A DNA stretch of 18,310 bases. It comes from Bacillota bacterium (GTDB lineage: Bacteria > Bacillota > Clostridia > Tissierellales > Sedimentibacteraceae). The stretch is taken from contig JAFACY010000110.1 of the NCBI GenBank assembly GCA_023425285.1, forward strand, positions 1 through 18,310, given 5' to 3'. Both the position numbers and the translations under genes were made by a program. The first letter of the stretch is position 1. Each line of letters starts with the position of its first letter. The notes below the pieces were generated by a model that worked only from the letters and a program-made list of their open reading frames with translations, ran no database searches and was not told the DNA's origin. Shown here one piece after another: positions 7,119 to 14,207 of this stretch.

Positions 7119-7949
7119 TTATTTTGTCCATGAAGTGACATATTCCCAGCCTTCAGATGTATCTGCCTGATTCAAAGACTGCCAGTTTACTTTTATGCCT
7201 GATTCTCTTAATGCTAACTCAAAGTGACATTTTGCTATACCGATGTCATTCAATTGCAAATCATAACCTGATACACCATAGTTTTTAGTCCTGCAAATAA
7301 AGAAATGGAACATGTCTTCATCCTTGATTATCCTCCATGGCTGTTTGTTGGAAGCTGAAGGTCCCAATCTCACCATTTCAAGAGCCTGTTTAAGCACTTC
7401 ATCCTTTTCATTTAGCGGCTGCATATCCTTATCAAAGAACAGCTCACTCCACGGCTTTCTTTTATCCGAGCCTGCAGCCAATCTCATTGTGTTTTCAATA
7501 ATACTTCTCTTATCCTTTTTATATCCGACCGGAGATATGACAGATATAAACTCATTTTCATTTAAGTCTGAAATTTCGTGAAAGCTCTCCTTTTTGAAGG
7601 TTCCTCCAAGCCAGCAGGTCTGTACTCCCAGATCAGCCGCAAACAGAACTATTTTTTCAAATAAATATCCAAATTCAACGGCATCATTTACATCCTTATT
7701 CATGATACCTATAACATAGGAGTTCGCTCCCTGGATAAATCCGTAGGTTCCTAATTTCTTTGATTCATCCTTGCTTGTTCCAAGGTTTAAAATAATCTTA
7801 AATCTTGCCTTAATTTCATTTTCATTGCTTAGTTCATACAAATAAGTATTAAGCTTCTTTAAATCCGGCTCTTCCAAGGCTCTCCCGTCATAAGTTCTTG
7901 TAGATTTTCTTTCTTTGATTAAATCGATTACAGATCTGTTAAATTCCAT
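7119..7949 (-). CDS. Nitroreductase family protein (TM1586-like)
   Basis: This 276-residue protein is an FMN-dependent nitroreductase-fold protein of the TM1586-like group, in which one chain carries two related halves. Residues 14-23 (RKSTRTYDGR) are the FMN-phosphate-binding start of the first half. VLFAADLGVQTCWLGGTF (101-118) is the conserved central helix and turn. LGPSASNKQPWR (195-206) is the second FMN-contact motif. Likely reaction: NAD(P)H-dependent reduction of a nitro, quinone or similar acceptor; the substrate is unknown. The ATG is 1 bp after the PatB stop codon, and its AAGGAG site lies inside the PatB end, so translation is coupled. It is the last gene of the DUF1904-PatB-nitroreductase operon. 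Confidence 0.88.
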   Translation of the reverse strand: MEFNRSVIDLIKERKSTRTYDGRALEEPDLKKLNTYLYELSNENEIKARFKIILNLGTSKDESKKLGTYGFIQGANSYVIGIMNKDVNDAVEFGYLFEKIVLFAADLGVQTCWLGGTFKKESFHEISDLNENEFISVISPVGYKKDKRSIIENTMRLAAGSDKRKPWSELFFDKDMQPLNEKDEVLKQALEMVRLGPSASNKQPWRIIKDEDMFHFFICRTKNYGVSGYDLQLNDIGIAKCHFELALRESGIKVNWQSLNQADTSEGWEYVTSWTK

Positions 7950-7950
7950 A

Positions 7951-9159
7951 CTACTCCTTCACATTAAACACGTATTTATCCAAACGATCAAACGCTTCAA
8001 TAACCCTCGATTTAGGCAGTGCTAAATTCATGCGGATTGCATATGGACGGTTGAATGGTCTTCCGTCCTGCCACGTAACCCCTACATCTGTTCCCGCCTT
8101 GTGAAGCTGTTGAAGTGTCATATTGTGATTTTTGCACCATTCTTCACAATCAAGATACAGCATGTATGTGCCCTGAGGCTTTGAAAATTTTATTCCTTCA
8201 TAATTTTTATTGATGTGTTCGCTCGCATAATCTATATTTTCGGCAAGCACCTGGCACATTTCCTCAACCCATTCGTATCCTTCCTGCTTATATGCTCCTA
8301 TCAGTGCATGGACGGAAAGAATATTTGCTTCATTATAATGAGGCTTGCTGCTCTGTGCTCTCACGCGGTCACGAAGATACTCGCTGTAAATTATGTGATA
8401 TGCTCCCACCAATCCCGCAATATTAAAAGTCTTGCTTGGTGCATAGACGGCAATAGTGCGATTGCGTGCATCCTCACTTACGCTTTGAGTAGGAATGTGC
8501 TTATTACCGTACAAAATAATATCGCTCCATATTTCATCAGCAATTACGACACAATCATTCCTTTTGTAAATTTCCATCGCTCTTTCTATCTCTTCGCGCT
8601 CCCACACACGTCCGCAGGGATTGTGAGGAGAACAAAATATTGCAACATGAATTTTATATTTTTTTAGCTTGGCTTCCATATCCTCATAATCCATGCGCCA
8701 TATCCCACCTTCATCAAGCACAAGGTCACTTAAAATAATCTTTCGTCCGTTGTTTTTCAGGGAGGATGTAAATCCTATATATGTAGGAGCATGAATCAGC
8801 ACACAATCTCCAGGTGCAGAAAATGCATCGAGTGCGGATACCACACATCCGAGAACACCATTTTCATATCCTATATGCTCCGCCTCCAGACCCTTAACTC
8901 CATGATGTGCTTCATGCCACTTTATTATAGATTCATAATATTCATCTCTCATCTCAAAATATCCGAACATAGGGTGCTTTGCACGTTCAATTATCGCCTC
9001 CTGAATCGTCGGCACCGTAGGGAAATTCATATCCGCAATCCACATAGGAATTACGTCAAAGCCTTCCTTGGGTGCTCCCGGACTGAGACCCTCCATCAGA
9101 TCTACAGCAACAGAATCTCTCCCCCTACGGTCAATTATACTCGTAAAATCGTATTTCAT
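7951..9159 (-). CDS. PatB/MalY-type PLP-dependent C-S lyase (cystathionine beta-lyase)
   Basis: This 402-residue fold-type I PLP enzyme belongs to the MalY/PatB subgroup, which cleaves cystathionine, cysteine or S-conjugates to a thiol, pyruvate and ammonia. Visible motifs are WIADMNF (40-46), typical of the subgroup; Y127 for ring stacking; CSPHNPCGR (176-184); ADEIWSD (207-213), with the Asp that contacts the pyridine nitrogen; and APSKTFNIAGL (240-250), with Lys243 as the Schiff-base lysine. A C-terminal RMNLALP motif carries the substrate carboxylate arginine. Family enzymes can also act as aminotransferases or, in E. coli MalY, as a regulator partner; beta-lyase is the most likely role. 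It lies 33 bp after the DUF1904 gene. Confidence 0.92.
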   Translation of the reverse strand: MKYDFTSIIDRRGRDSVAVDLMEGLSPGAPKEGFDVIPMWIADMNFPTVPTIQEAIIERAKHPMFGYFEMRDEYYESIIKWHEAHHGVKGLEAEHIGYENGVLGCVVSALDAFSAPGDCVLIHAPTYIGFTSSLKNNGRKIILSDLVLDEGGIWRMDYEDMEAKLKKYKIHVAIFCSPHNPCGRVWEREEIERAMEIYKRNDCVVIADEIWSDIILYGNKHIPTQSVSEDARNRTIAVYAPSKTFNIAGLVGAYHIIYSEYLRDRVRAQSSKPHYNEANILSVHALIGAYKQEGYEWVEEMCQVLAENIDYASEHINKNYEGIKFSKPQGTYMLYLDCEEWCKNHNMTLQQLHKAGTDVGVTWQDGRPFNRPYAIRMNLALPKSRVIEAFDRLDKYVFNVKE

Positions 9160-9192
9160 TCGTTATCCCTCTCAATCTGTTTAAATCTCTTA

Positions 9193-9519
9193 CTAAAAAT
9201 GTTCTCCGTTTTCATAATACTTACTGTGCTCAAGAGGATGAAATACTACATCAACATTCTTATATCCTATTGTATTTATATGCTTGGTAATTATCTTTGC
9301 CGCCTTATCCTGTACATCTTGTCCCCTGTCAAACCATAAAACATCCACAGTCTGCGGACCTCCGACAAATTTACCATCCATGATAAATTTCGACTGAATC
9401 ACTTCAATGGTGAAATAATCTCTCGGGCACTGAATCAACTCCTGCAGCTCATCAATCAGCTCCTTGCTCATTGTCAAAGCTTTCTTCCCGTCTATTGCTT
9501 TTAATTTTAATACCGGCAT
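9193..9519 (-). CDS. DUF1904 family protein (tautomerase-like)
   Basis: This 108-residue protein resembles the DUF1904 family. It begins Met-Pro, so removal of the initiator methionine would expose an N-terminal proline, which is the catalytic base in tautomerase-fold enzymes. The segments PVLKLKAIDGKKA, CPRDYFTIEVI and VDVLWFDRGQDVQDKAA follow the beta-alpha-beta order of that fold. No activity is known for DUF1904 proteins as far as I recall. The AGAGG site 7 bases upstream supports the ATG. It is the first gene of the operon with PatB and the nitroreductase and is led by an extended -10 promoter. Confidence 0.8.
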   Translation of the reverse strand: MPVLKLKAIDGKKALTMSKELIDELQELIQCPRDYFTIEVIQSKFIMDGKFVGGPQTVDVLWFDRGQDVQDKAAKIITKHINTIGYKNVDVVFHPLEHSKYYENGEHF

Positions 9520-9563
9520 ATCAGTTCCTCTCTTTCTCTCATCCTATGTTTTTCTATATTTTT

Positions 9564-9591
9564 ATTTTACCATATAAAGTATAAATTTCAA
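9564..9591 (-). promoter_or_regulatory. Promoter of the DUF1904-PatB-nitroreductase operon
   Basis: On the minus strand, TTGAAA (9586-9591) and TAAAAT (9564-9569) are 16 bp apart, and TGG directly precedes the -10 box, giving an extended -10 element (TGnTAAAAT). Confidence 0.7.
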
Positions 9592-9627
9592 TTTTATTTT
9601 ATATCCTTATGCTGTTAATCAATGCAA

Positions 9628-9657
9628 TTGTTTAAATTAAATGCTTACGGGTATAAT
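9628..9657 (+). promoter_or_regulatory. Promoter of the rhodanese lipoprotein gene
   Basis: A perfect TATAAT (9652-9657) lies 18 bp after a weak TTGTTT (9628-9633), 35 bp ahead of the chosen start codon. It is divergent from the DUF1904 operon promoter. Confidence 0.6.
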
Positions 9658-9679
9658 TTACATAATAAATACGAATGAG

Positions 9680-9685
9680 AAAGGA
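9680..9685 (+). promoter_or_regulatory. Ribosome binding site fixing the rhodanese start
   Basis: AAAGGA, 7 bases before the ATG at 9693. It lies inside the longer frame from 9675, and the shorter start also gives a textbook lipoprotein signal. Confidence 0.75.
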
Positions 9686-9692
9686 AATTGTA

Positions 9693-10088
9693 ATGAAAGG
9701 ATTTGTTATTATGTTTATAATTTCAGCGATGACTTTAACAGGTTGTAATAATTCAGTTAATAATATAGATGTAAATAAGACCGAATACATAAGAATCAGT
9801 GCGGAGGAAGCAAAAACCATAATTGACAGTGAGGATGTGATTATACTTGATGTAAGGACACAGGAGGAATTTGACAGCGGACATATTGAAAATGCAGTGC
9901 TTCTGCCGGTTACAGAAATCACTGACAATGCAGACGGTGTTCTTCCCGACAAGGATGCTAAAATCCTTGTATATTGCAGGAGCGGCAACAGAAGTGCAAC
10001 CGCAGCAAGGGAATTAATCAGAATGGGATATACAAATGTTTATGATTTTGGCGGTATAAATACATGGCCTTATGAAACAGTTAAATAG
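9693..10088 (+). CDS. Rhodanese-like lipoprotein
   Basis: This 131-residue exported protein carries one rhodanese domain. The start chosen (9693) has AAAGGA 7 bases upstream; the ATG at 9675 has no such site. The protein then opens with MKGFVIMFIISAMTLTGC, a short lipoprotein signal whose lipobox LTGC puts the lipidated cysteine at residue 18. The rhodanese domain covers about 33-128, with ILDVRTQEEFDSGHI (51-65) and the active-site loop CRSGNRS (95-101), Cys95 being the sulfur carrier. It should sit on the outer face of the membrane and may move sulfane sulfur; the partner is unknown. It is a single gene between a promoter and a strong terminator. Confidence 0.92.
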   Translation: MKGFVIMFIISAMTLTGCNNSVNNIDVNKTEYIRISAEEAKTIIDSEDVIILDVRTQEEFDSGHIENAVLLPVTEITDNADGVLPDKDAKILVYCRSGNRSATAARELIRMGYTNVYDFGGINTWPYETVK

Positions 10089-10094
10089 TAAAAT

Positions 10095-10127
10095 AAGACC
10101 TCTGATATTTGTAATATCAGAGGTCTT
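10095..10127. terminator. Strong, probably bidirectional terminator
   Basis: AAGACCTCTGATATT / AATATCAGAGGTCTT are perfect 15-bp arms around a TGT loop. It is followed by TGTTTT on the plus strand and by a T-rich run on the minus strand, so it can serve both the rhodanese gene and the convergent serine hydrolase gene. Confidence 0.9.
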
Positions 10128-10164
10128 TGTTTTATGAAAAAAACTTCATTGCAATGGATGATAA

Positions 10165-10920
10165 TCATTTCATTGTTGCAAGATCATATGAAATTTCACG
10201 TATTATTTGTTCAAACTCATGTACGTTTGTGTTGTTTGATGCAAAGACAACTATGAACGGTTCTTCGGCATAGACTATGCCCACATCGTGAGTTATGCCG
10301 TCATCCTCTCCCGTTTTATGTGCAATTTTAAAATCAGGAAGCCTCCCCGGGATTTTATGGTTTATCTGCTGCTCAAGGAGGATTTTTTCCGCTTCTTCAG
10401 ATACATTTTCATTTACGAAGCTTCTGTTATATATTTGCTCCAGCAATGTGCATATTTCCTTAGGTGTAAATACATTTTCCAGACCATTTTTCTTTGCCTC
10501 CGAGTCAAACAATAAACGTCTGAGCTTGGTATCCTTCAATCCCAGTTTAATAAATTCCTGTGACATTTTTTCAAGTGTAAAATGATTAATCAAGACGTTG
10601 GTTGCCGTATTGTCACTTATGGTAATCATGAGCTTGCAAAGTGTCTGTATATCAACCTCAGGTTCATCAGTAAAAGAATACAGCGCTCCGCATCCGGGAA
10701 CCTTGTCGCTGTTTTTAACCTTTATAACATCAGACATCCTTATATTTCCTTTAGATACTTCACTAAGTACAACCGCCAATACAGGAAGCTTTATTACGCT
10801 TGCCGCCAGAAATGCTTCGTTCTCATTAAAGCTTATTTCTTCTTTTGTTGTGAGATTTTTATAATAAAATCCTATTTTGCCTTCGACATTTTTCAGTCTG
10901 TCATAAATTAAGTTTTTCAT
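10165..10920 (-). CDS. Class A beta-lactamase-like serine hydrolase, no signal peptide
   Basis: This 251-residue protein has the DD-peptidase/beta-lactamase fold of the Beta-lactamase2 family. SVIK (41-44) is the SxxK motif with nucleophile Ser41, SDN is at 102-104 and HKTG (201-204) is the third motif. The conserved VPGCGAL (74-80) and ISDNTATN (101-108) are present. The omega-loop ExxLN motif with the deacylating Glu166 of true class A enzymes is not visible; the matching stretch reads LRRLLFDSEAKKNG (133-146). There is no N-terminal signal or membrane segment, so the protein looks cytoplasmic. An antibiotic-resistance role is doubtful; an amide or ester hydrolase is more likely. AAGGA just after the upstream MBL stop codon sets the ATG. 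Confidence 0.85.
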   Translation of the reverse strand: MKNLIYDRLKNVEGKIGFYYKNLTTKEEISFNENEAFLAASVIKLPVLAVVLSEVSKGNIRMSDVIKVKNSDKVPGCGALYSFTDEPEVDIQTLCKLMITISDNTATNVLINHFTLEKMSQEFIKLGLKDTKLRRLLFDSEAKKNGLENVFTPKEICTLLEQIYNRSFVNENVSEEAEKILLEQQINHKIPGRLPDFKIAHKTGEDDGITHDVGIVYAEEPFIVVFASNNTNVHEFEQIIREISYDLATMK

Positions 10921-10931
10921 CGATACTTCCT

Positions 10932-11822
10932 TTATTTTCTTTCATATTTTCTGAAGCCCACATCCATAACTAATCTCAGTCTTCCCGTTTCATAGAGATA
11001 ATCCACATGACATTGAAGCATTCTCTTTATCATGTCATATCTATATAAATTATTTACATTAACATCGAAGCTTCTGGATGCAGCATTAACAATTTCATCC
11101 ATTGTCATTCTGCCCTCAATTATTTCATAGGTTTTTTCGGCACGATGCACATAAAATGCTATGTTGTCGGCTATGAGTCCAGTTATATCATCGCAGATTC
11201 CCTTGTGAGCAATTATATATTTTTCACAGTCATAGCTCAGCATTTTGTCCTTGCTTTTCAGATCCTCCAAAAGTACAAAATCAAACGGGATTTTGGCTGT
11301 TTCTATTACTTCATGACTTACCAGAGCATCAGCAACATATCCTACATTGTCGGGAGTCGTTATGCACAGATGTTCGGGACTGTGACCGGGTGTATGCAGT
11401 ATTTTAAAATCTGCCCCGCAAAAGCTAATTTCATTTTGGTCGTCTGTTATATACACATCCGTTTCAAAAATCATAAAGCCATATTGCTCCCTGACCTCCG
11501 TAACGGTGATATCGTTGAAATATGCCTTGAGGTTAATTGCCGACCTGCAAATTTGTGCTTCATACATAGGTGCGGCAATGAGGCAATTGTATTTATCCTT
11601 GAAATATTGGTTGTTTCCTACATGATCAGGATGACAGTGGCTGCTTATTATTCCTTTTATGTTAAATTTATTTTCCTTTATTACGGATTCTATTATTTCT
11701 CTTTCATATATATGTCCCGAATCTAACAAAACAATGTCATTCTCATTTGTTTTATACAGAGGAACATAAGAATCCCCTACATCAATGCAATATGTGTTGT
11801 CTTTTACTTTAAATAGCTTCAT
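10932..11822 (-). CDS. Metallo-beta-lactamase-fold hydrolase
   Basis: This 296-residue cytoplasmic protein has the metallo-beta-lactamase fold. Metal ligands are visible as H-C-H-P-D-H (62-67), His147 in HTPGHSPEH, Asp165 in YVADALVSHE and His206 in IIAHKG. Residues from about 215 onward form a helical C-terminal region of the type found in glyoxalase-II-like and related hydrolases. A thioester, lactone or phosphoester could be the substrate; the sequence does not decide. GGAG precedes the ATG. It begins 46 bp after homoserine dehydrogenase and ends 11 bp before the serine hydrolase, so the three genes may form one transcript. Confidence 0.9.
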   Translation of the reverse strand: MKLFKVKDNTYCIDVGDSYVPLYKTNENDIVLLDSGHIYEREIIESVIKENKFNIKGIISSHCHPDHVGNNQYFKDKYNCLIAAPMYEAQICRSAINLKAYFNDITVTEVREQYGFMIFETDVYITDDQNEISFCGADFKILHTPGHSPEHLCITTPDNVGYVADALVSHEVIETAKIPFDFVLLEDLKSKDKMLSYDCEKYIIAHKGICDDITGLIADNIAFYVHRAEKTYEIIEGRMTMDEIVNAASRSFDVNVNNLYRYDMIKRMLQCHVDYLYETGRLRLVMDVGFRKYERK

Positions 11823-11868
11823 ACTTTACTCCAAATAATTTCTTTCTGCTGATGTTATTACAACAGCT

Positions 11869-12915
11869 TTAATTTGTCAATGGATTATTGCTCAACACTC
11901 TAACAAGGTCACTGAACACGCCGTAAGCTGTCTGCTCTATTTCCGGCTCATGCTCCACTATTGACACTGTTCCCATCAAATCTGTAGTGATACTCACTAT
12001 AGAGGTTGTTCCCGTTATGCTTGCAAGCAGTGAATTTTTACTCACTTCCTCCGGTCTGACTCTTGCCGTAATCTTGCCGGCTCCAATACCGCCGTAGCAT
12101 ACAAGCTTAATTACGTTTCCTCTTGCTTCTGCTTCCTTGATTTTTTCATAATTTATATCTTCTATACCCTTTCTGTCAACATCATATGGAGTTATATCCG
12201 CTTCCATCAGTACATTCAAAAGGGCTGCCGTCTTCGCTGCCGCATCCCATCCCTCTATATCCATGGACGGGTCTTCTTCAACAAAGCCTCTTTTCTTTCC
12301 CTCCTGTATAACCTCATCATATGATTTACCTTTTGCGATTTCCTCCAGGACAAAATTCGTCGTAGAATTGAGTATTCCCTTTACTTCCGTCACCTTACAG
12401 AATTTCAATGTTTCATCCACGAGATTGAAAACCGGTGTTCCGTCCATCACTGTCGTTTCATAATAAAACAACACATTATTTTCATCTGCGAGGTCGCGAA
12501 GAGATTTAAACGCCCACGCAATAGGTCCCTTATTTGCACTGACAGCATGTTTTTTTCTGTTCAATGCAGCCTTTATATGATCAATTGCAGGTTGTCCCGA
12601 AAATATCTGAAGAGGAGTTAACTCAAATAAAATATCATAGTCTACATTTTCAGCAATTTTCATGGAGCTGATATCTTTATAATCGCTCCTGCTTTCATCA
12701 AAATAATTGTATTTTTCAAGATCATTTAACGCACCTGTTAAATCTATGCCCTCTTCGTTTACAAGGCATCCTTTTGATCTTGTGGAAACAGCCACTACAT
12801 CAACCTTTACATTAAACTTACTATATATTTCTTCCTGTTTTTCCGTCAGAAGTCTGGCAAATGCCCTTCCCACGTTTCCAAATCCTAATATTGCTATTTT
12901 TATATTTTCAGACAT
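11869..12915 (-). CDS. hom: Homoserine dehydrogenase without ACT domain
   Basis: This enzyme reduces aspartate semialdehyde to homoserine with NAD(P)H, on the route to threonine and methionine. The 348 residues comprise the Rossmann domain (GFGNVGRA, 11-18) and the catalytic domain, with VSANKGPIA (125-133), GILNSTTNFVL (180-190), EEDPSMDIEGWDAAAKTA (213-230) and the catalytic Lys228 following Asp224. The chain ends without the C-terminal ACT regulatory domain found in many bacterial versions, so threonine feedback through that domain is not expected. CAGGAG sits 6 bases before the ATG. A promoter lies about 75 bp upstream. No threonine or methionine gene is adjacent; instead two hydrolase genes follow. 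Confidence 0.92.
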   Translation of the reverse strand: MSENIKIAILGFGNVGRAFARLLTEKQEEIYSKFNVKVDVVAVSTRSKGCLVNEEGIDLTGALNDLEKYNYFDESRSDYKDISSMKIAENVDYDILFELTPLQIFSGQPAIDHIKAALNRKKHAVSANKGPIAWAFKSLRDLADENNVLFYYETTVMDGTPVFNLVDETLKFCKVTEVKGILNSTTNFVLEEIAKGKSYDEVIQEGKKRGFVEEDPSMDIEGWDAAAKTAALLNVLMEADITPYDVDRKGIEDINYEKIKEAEARGNVIKLVCYGGIGAGKITARVRPEEVSKNSLLASITGTTSIVSITTDLMGTVSIVEHEPEIEQTAYGVFSDLVRVLSNNPLTN

Positions 12916-12989
12916 ATTAATCTCCTGTTTTAATTTGATAATTCATTATAACTCTTAATATAAACATCCGAAAGGATTAATACTTTTTT

Positions 12990-13017
12990 ATTATACAGTC
13001 GTTTTTTCATATTCCAA
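12990..13017 (-). promoter_or_regulatory. Promoter of the hom operon
   Basis: On the minus strand, TTGGAA (13012-13017) and a perfect TATAAT (12990-12995) are 16 bp apart. A leader of roughly 70 bases follows; no riboswitch or T-box was recognised in it. Confidence 0.65.
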
Positions 13018-13037
13018 TGTTTGTTTGACCTGAATAA

Positions 13038-13070
13038 GAAAAAAACACATCATAATGACATGCTTTTTTT
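13038..13070 (-). terminator. Terminator of the Bax-inhibitor-1-like gene
   Basis: On the minus strand, CATGTC and GATGTG form a short stem with two wobble pairs around ATTAT, flanked by seven A on the left and seven T on the right. The A/T tracts extend the stem after one unpaired G. It lies 12 bp after the stop codon and upstream of the hom promoter. Confidence 0.6.
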
Positions 13071-13081
13071 ACATACATTTA

Positions 13082-13738
13082 TTAATCTCTTCTGCTGAAG
13101 CTTGAAACTATTCTCAAAACATAAATAAATATATTGATGAAATCAAGGAACAAGTTTAGAGCAATTGCAGGTACGTCGGCTTCCATGAATGGTCTGTTCT
13201 TGATAACTGAAATGTCATGAAGTACATAACCACTGAATATCAGTATGCCAAGCCATGCTATGGCGAGATGATATATGTCTGTTCTGACGAAAAAGCCTAC
13301 AAGACTTATCAATATCAGAGCAATCAGTCCTGCGAACAACGTACCGCCAAGGAATGTGAAATCCTTCTTGGACTGTGATGAATACAATGCCAATCCACCG
13401 AATATAGCCGTGGTTATCCCAAGAGATACCAGCACCATAAATGAGCCCATGGACGACCAGTAATACATGAGTGTGGGATACAAGCTTATTCCCATCAGAA
13501 ATGCCACTGAAAAACAGTTTAATCTTGAAAGAGGCTTGAATTCTCTTCTTTTGGTTATTGCAGCTATCAGCAGGACTATAAACGAACCTATGCCTGCTAT
13601 AAATGCAAATTGCGGCGGTACAAACATCAGACCAAATACCATTCCTACGGTGCATGTTAACAATAATGCAAAAAATTCTATCAATACTTTATTTATTAAA
13701 TTGTTATTTGTATATTCATTGTAATAATATCTATCCAT
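13082..13738 (-). CDS. Bax inhibitor-1 (YetJ/YccA-like) membrane protein
   Basis: This 218-residue protein has seven hydrophobic segments and matches the bacterial Bax-inhibitor-1 family, whose Bacillus subtilis member YetJ is a pH-sensitive calcium leak channel. Two conserved aspartates, D175 in YVLHDIS and D199 in LFLDFIN, lie 24 residues apart, the same spacing as the pH-sensing pair of YetJ (D171/D195, from memory). The open frame reaches back to a TTG at 13756, but the ATG at 13738 has AAGGAGG just upstream and is chosen. It is a single gene with its own terminator, divergent from the small coiled-coil protein gene. Confidence 0.92.
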   Translation of the reverse strand: MDRYYYNEYTNNNLINKVLIEFFALLLTCTVGMVFGLMFVPPQFAFIAGIGSFIVLLIAAITKRREFKPLSRLNCFSVAFLMGISLYPTLMYYWSSMGSFMVLVSLGITTAIFGGLALYSSQSKKDFTFLGGTLFAGLIALILISLVGFFVRTDIYHLAIAWLGILIFSGYVLHDISVIKNRPFMEADVPAIALNLFLDFINIFIYVLRIVSSFSRRD

Positions 13739-13742
13739 AATT

Positions 13743-13749
13743 CCTCCTT
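13743..13749 (-). promoter_or_regulatory. Ribosome binding site fixing the Bax-inhibitor start
   Basis: AAGGAGG on the minus strand, 4 bases before the ATG at 13738. It lies inside the longer TTG-initiated frame and so rules that start out. Confidence 0.8.
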
Positions 13750-13764
13750 GTAACAATTGTTTAT

Positions 13765-13790
13765 ATTATACTACATATTTCTTAAGAAAT
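13765..13790 (-). promoter_or_regulatory. -10 box and adjacent palindrome ahead of the Bax-inhibitor gene
   Basis: A perfect TATAAT (13765-13770, minus strand) precedes the gene. No good -35 box is visible. In its place, 6 bp upstream of the -10 box, is the perfect 14-bp palindrome ATTTCTTAAGAAAT (13777-13790). This suggests an activator or repressor site, but palindromes of this composition arise easily in AT-rich DNA. Confidence 0.4.
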
Positions 13791-13877
13791 TATAAATAAT
13801 TTTTCAAAACAAGTTTATTTTTCAAATAAATTGGTATAAAATTAATACAACGATAAATTATGGGAAGGGTGGATAGT

Positions 13878-14165
13878 ATGGCATTTTTTAATGATTTAGG
13901 TAAAAAATTAAGTGATGCGGCAGGTACCGCAACTGAAAAAGCAAAGGATTTTGCTGAAACCACAAAACTCAACTCAGCAATATCTTCGGAAGAAAAACAG
14001 ATTAATCAATATCTTATAGAAATCGGTAAAATAATATTTGAGCAGGATAAGGATAACCCTGACAGCCCAATGGCAGATTTAATAAGCAAAATTGTTACTT
14101 CGCAAGAAGCTATTAGTGTACTGAAAAGAAAGATAGAAGAAATTAAACTTGATAACAATAATTAA
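13878..14165 (+). CDS. Small helical cytoplasmic protein, family often carrying a zinc ribbon
   Basis: This 95-residue soluble protein has the N-terminal pattern FFNDLGKKLSDAAGTATEKAKDFAETTKLNSAIS, which I associate with clostridial proteins that often continue into a C-terminal zinc ribbon. Here no cysteine occurs at all, and the chain ends after a charged helical segment (about residues 68-92) likely to form a coiled coil. The longer frame begins at 13860, but the ATG at 13878 has AGGGTGG 5 bases upstream and is preferred. It is a single gene followed by a strong terminator. The function is unknown. Confidence 0.8.
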   Translation: MAFFNDLGKKLSDAAGTATEKAKDFAETTKLNSAISSEEKQINQYLIEIGKIIFEQDKDNPDSPMADLISKIVTSQEAISVLKRKIEEIKLDNNN

Positions 14166-14200
14166 AAACAATATAGCACCCGATGGGTGCTATATTGTTT
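14166..14200. terminator. Strong convergent terminator
   Basis: Perfect 16-bp arms run from 14166 to 14181 and from 14185 to 14200 (core TAGCACCC / GGGTGCTA) around a GAT loop. It lies 7 bp from the stop of the MDR gene on the minus strand, where TTTTTAATT follows, and directly after the small helical protein on the plus strand. Confidence 0.9.
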
Positions 14201-14207
14201 AATGACA

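Noticed and set aside
8215..8667. Plus-strand open frame of 150 codons inside the PatB gene
   Set aside because: It is a shadow of the clear PLP enzyme on the opposite strand, which keeps all its catalytic motifs.
10882..10892. A further Spo0A-like heptamer (TTCGACA) in the serine hydrolase gene
   Set aside because: Single copy inside coding sequence, with no promoter nearby.
11145..11726. Plus-strand open frame of 193 codons opposite the MBL-fold gene
   Set aside because: Long, but antisense to a gene with a full set of metal ligands, and with no plausible promoter or ribosome binding site.
12916..12995. Possible riboswitch or T-box in the hom leader
   Set aside because: The leader is about 70 bases and shows only a 4-bp stem (ATCC/GGAT); no T-box or other known motif was found.
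13215..13655. Second minus-strand frame inside the Bax-inhibitor gene
   Set aside because: Same strand but a different frame; low-likelihood composition and no start signal, while the overlapping gene is a clear family member.
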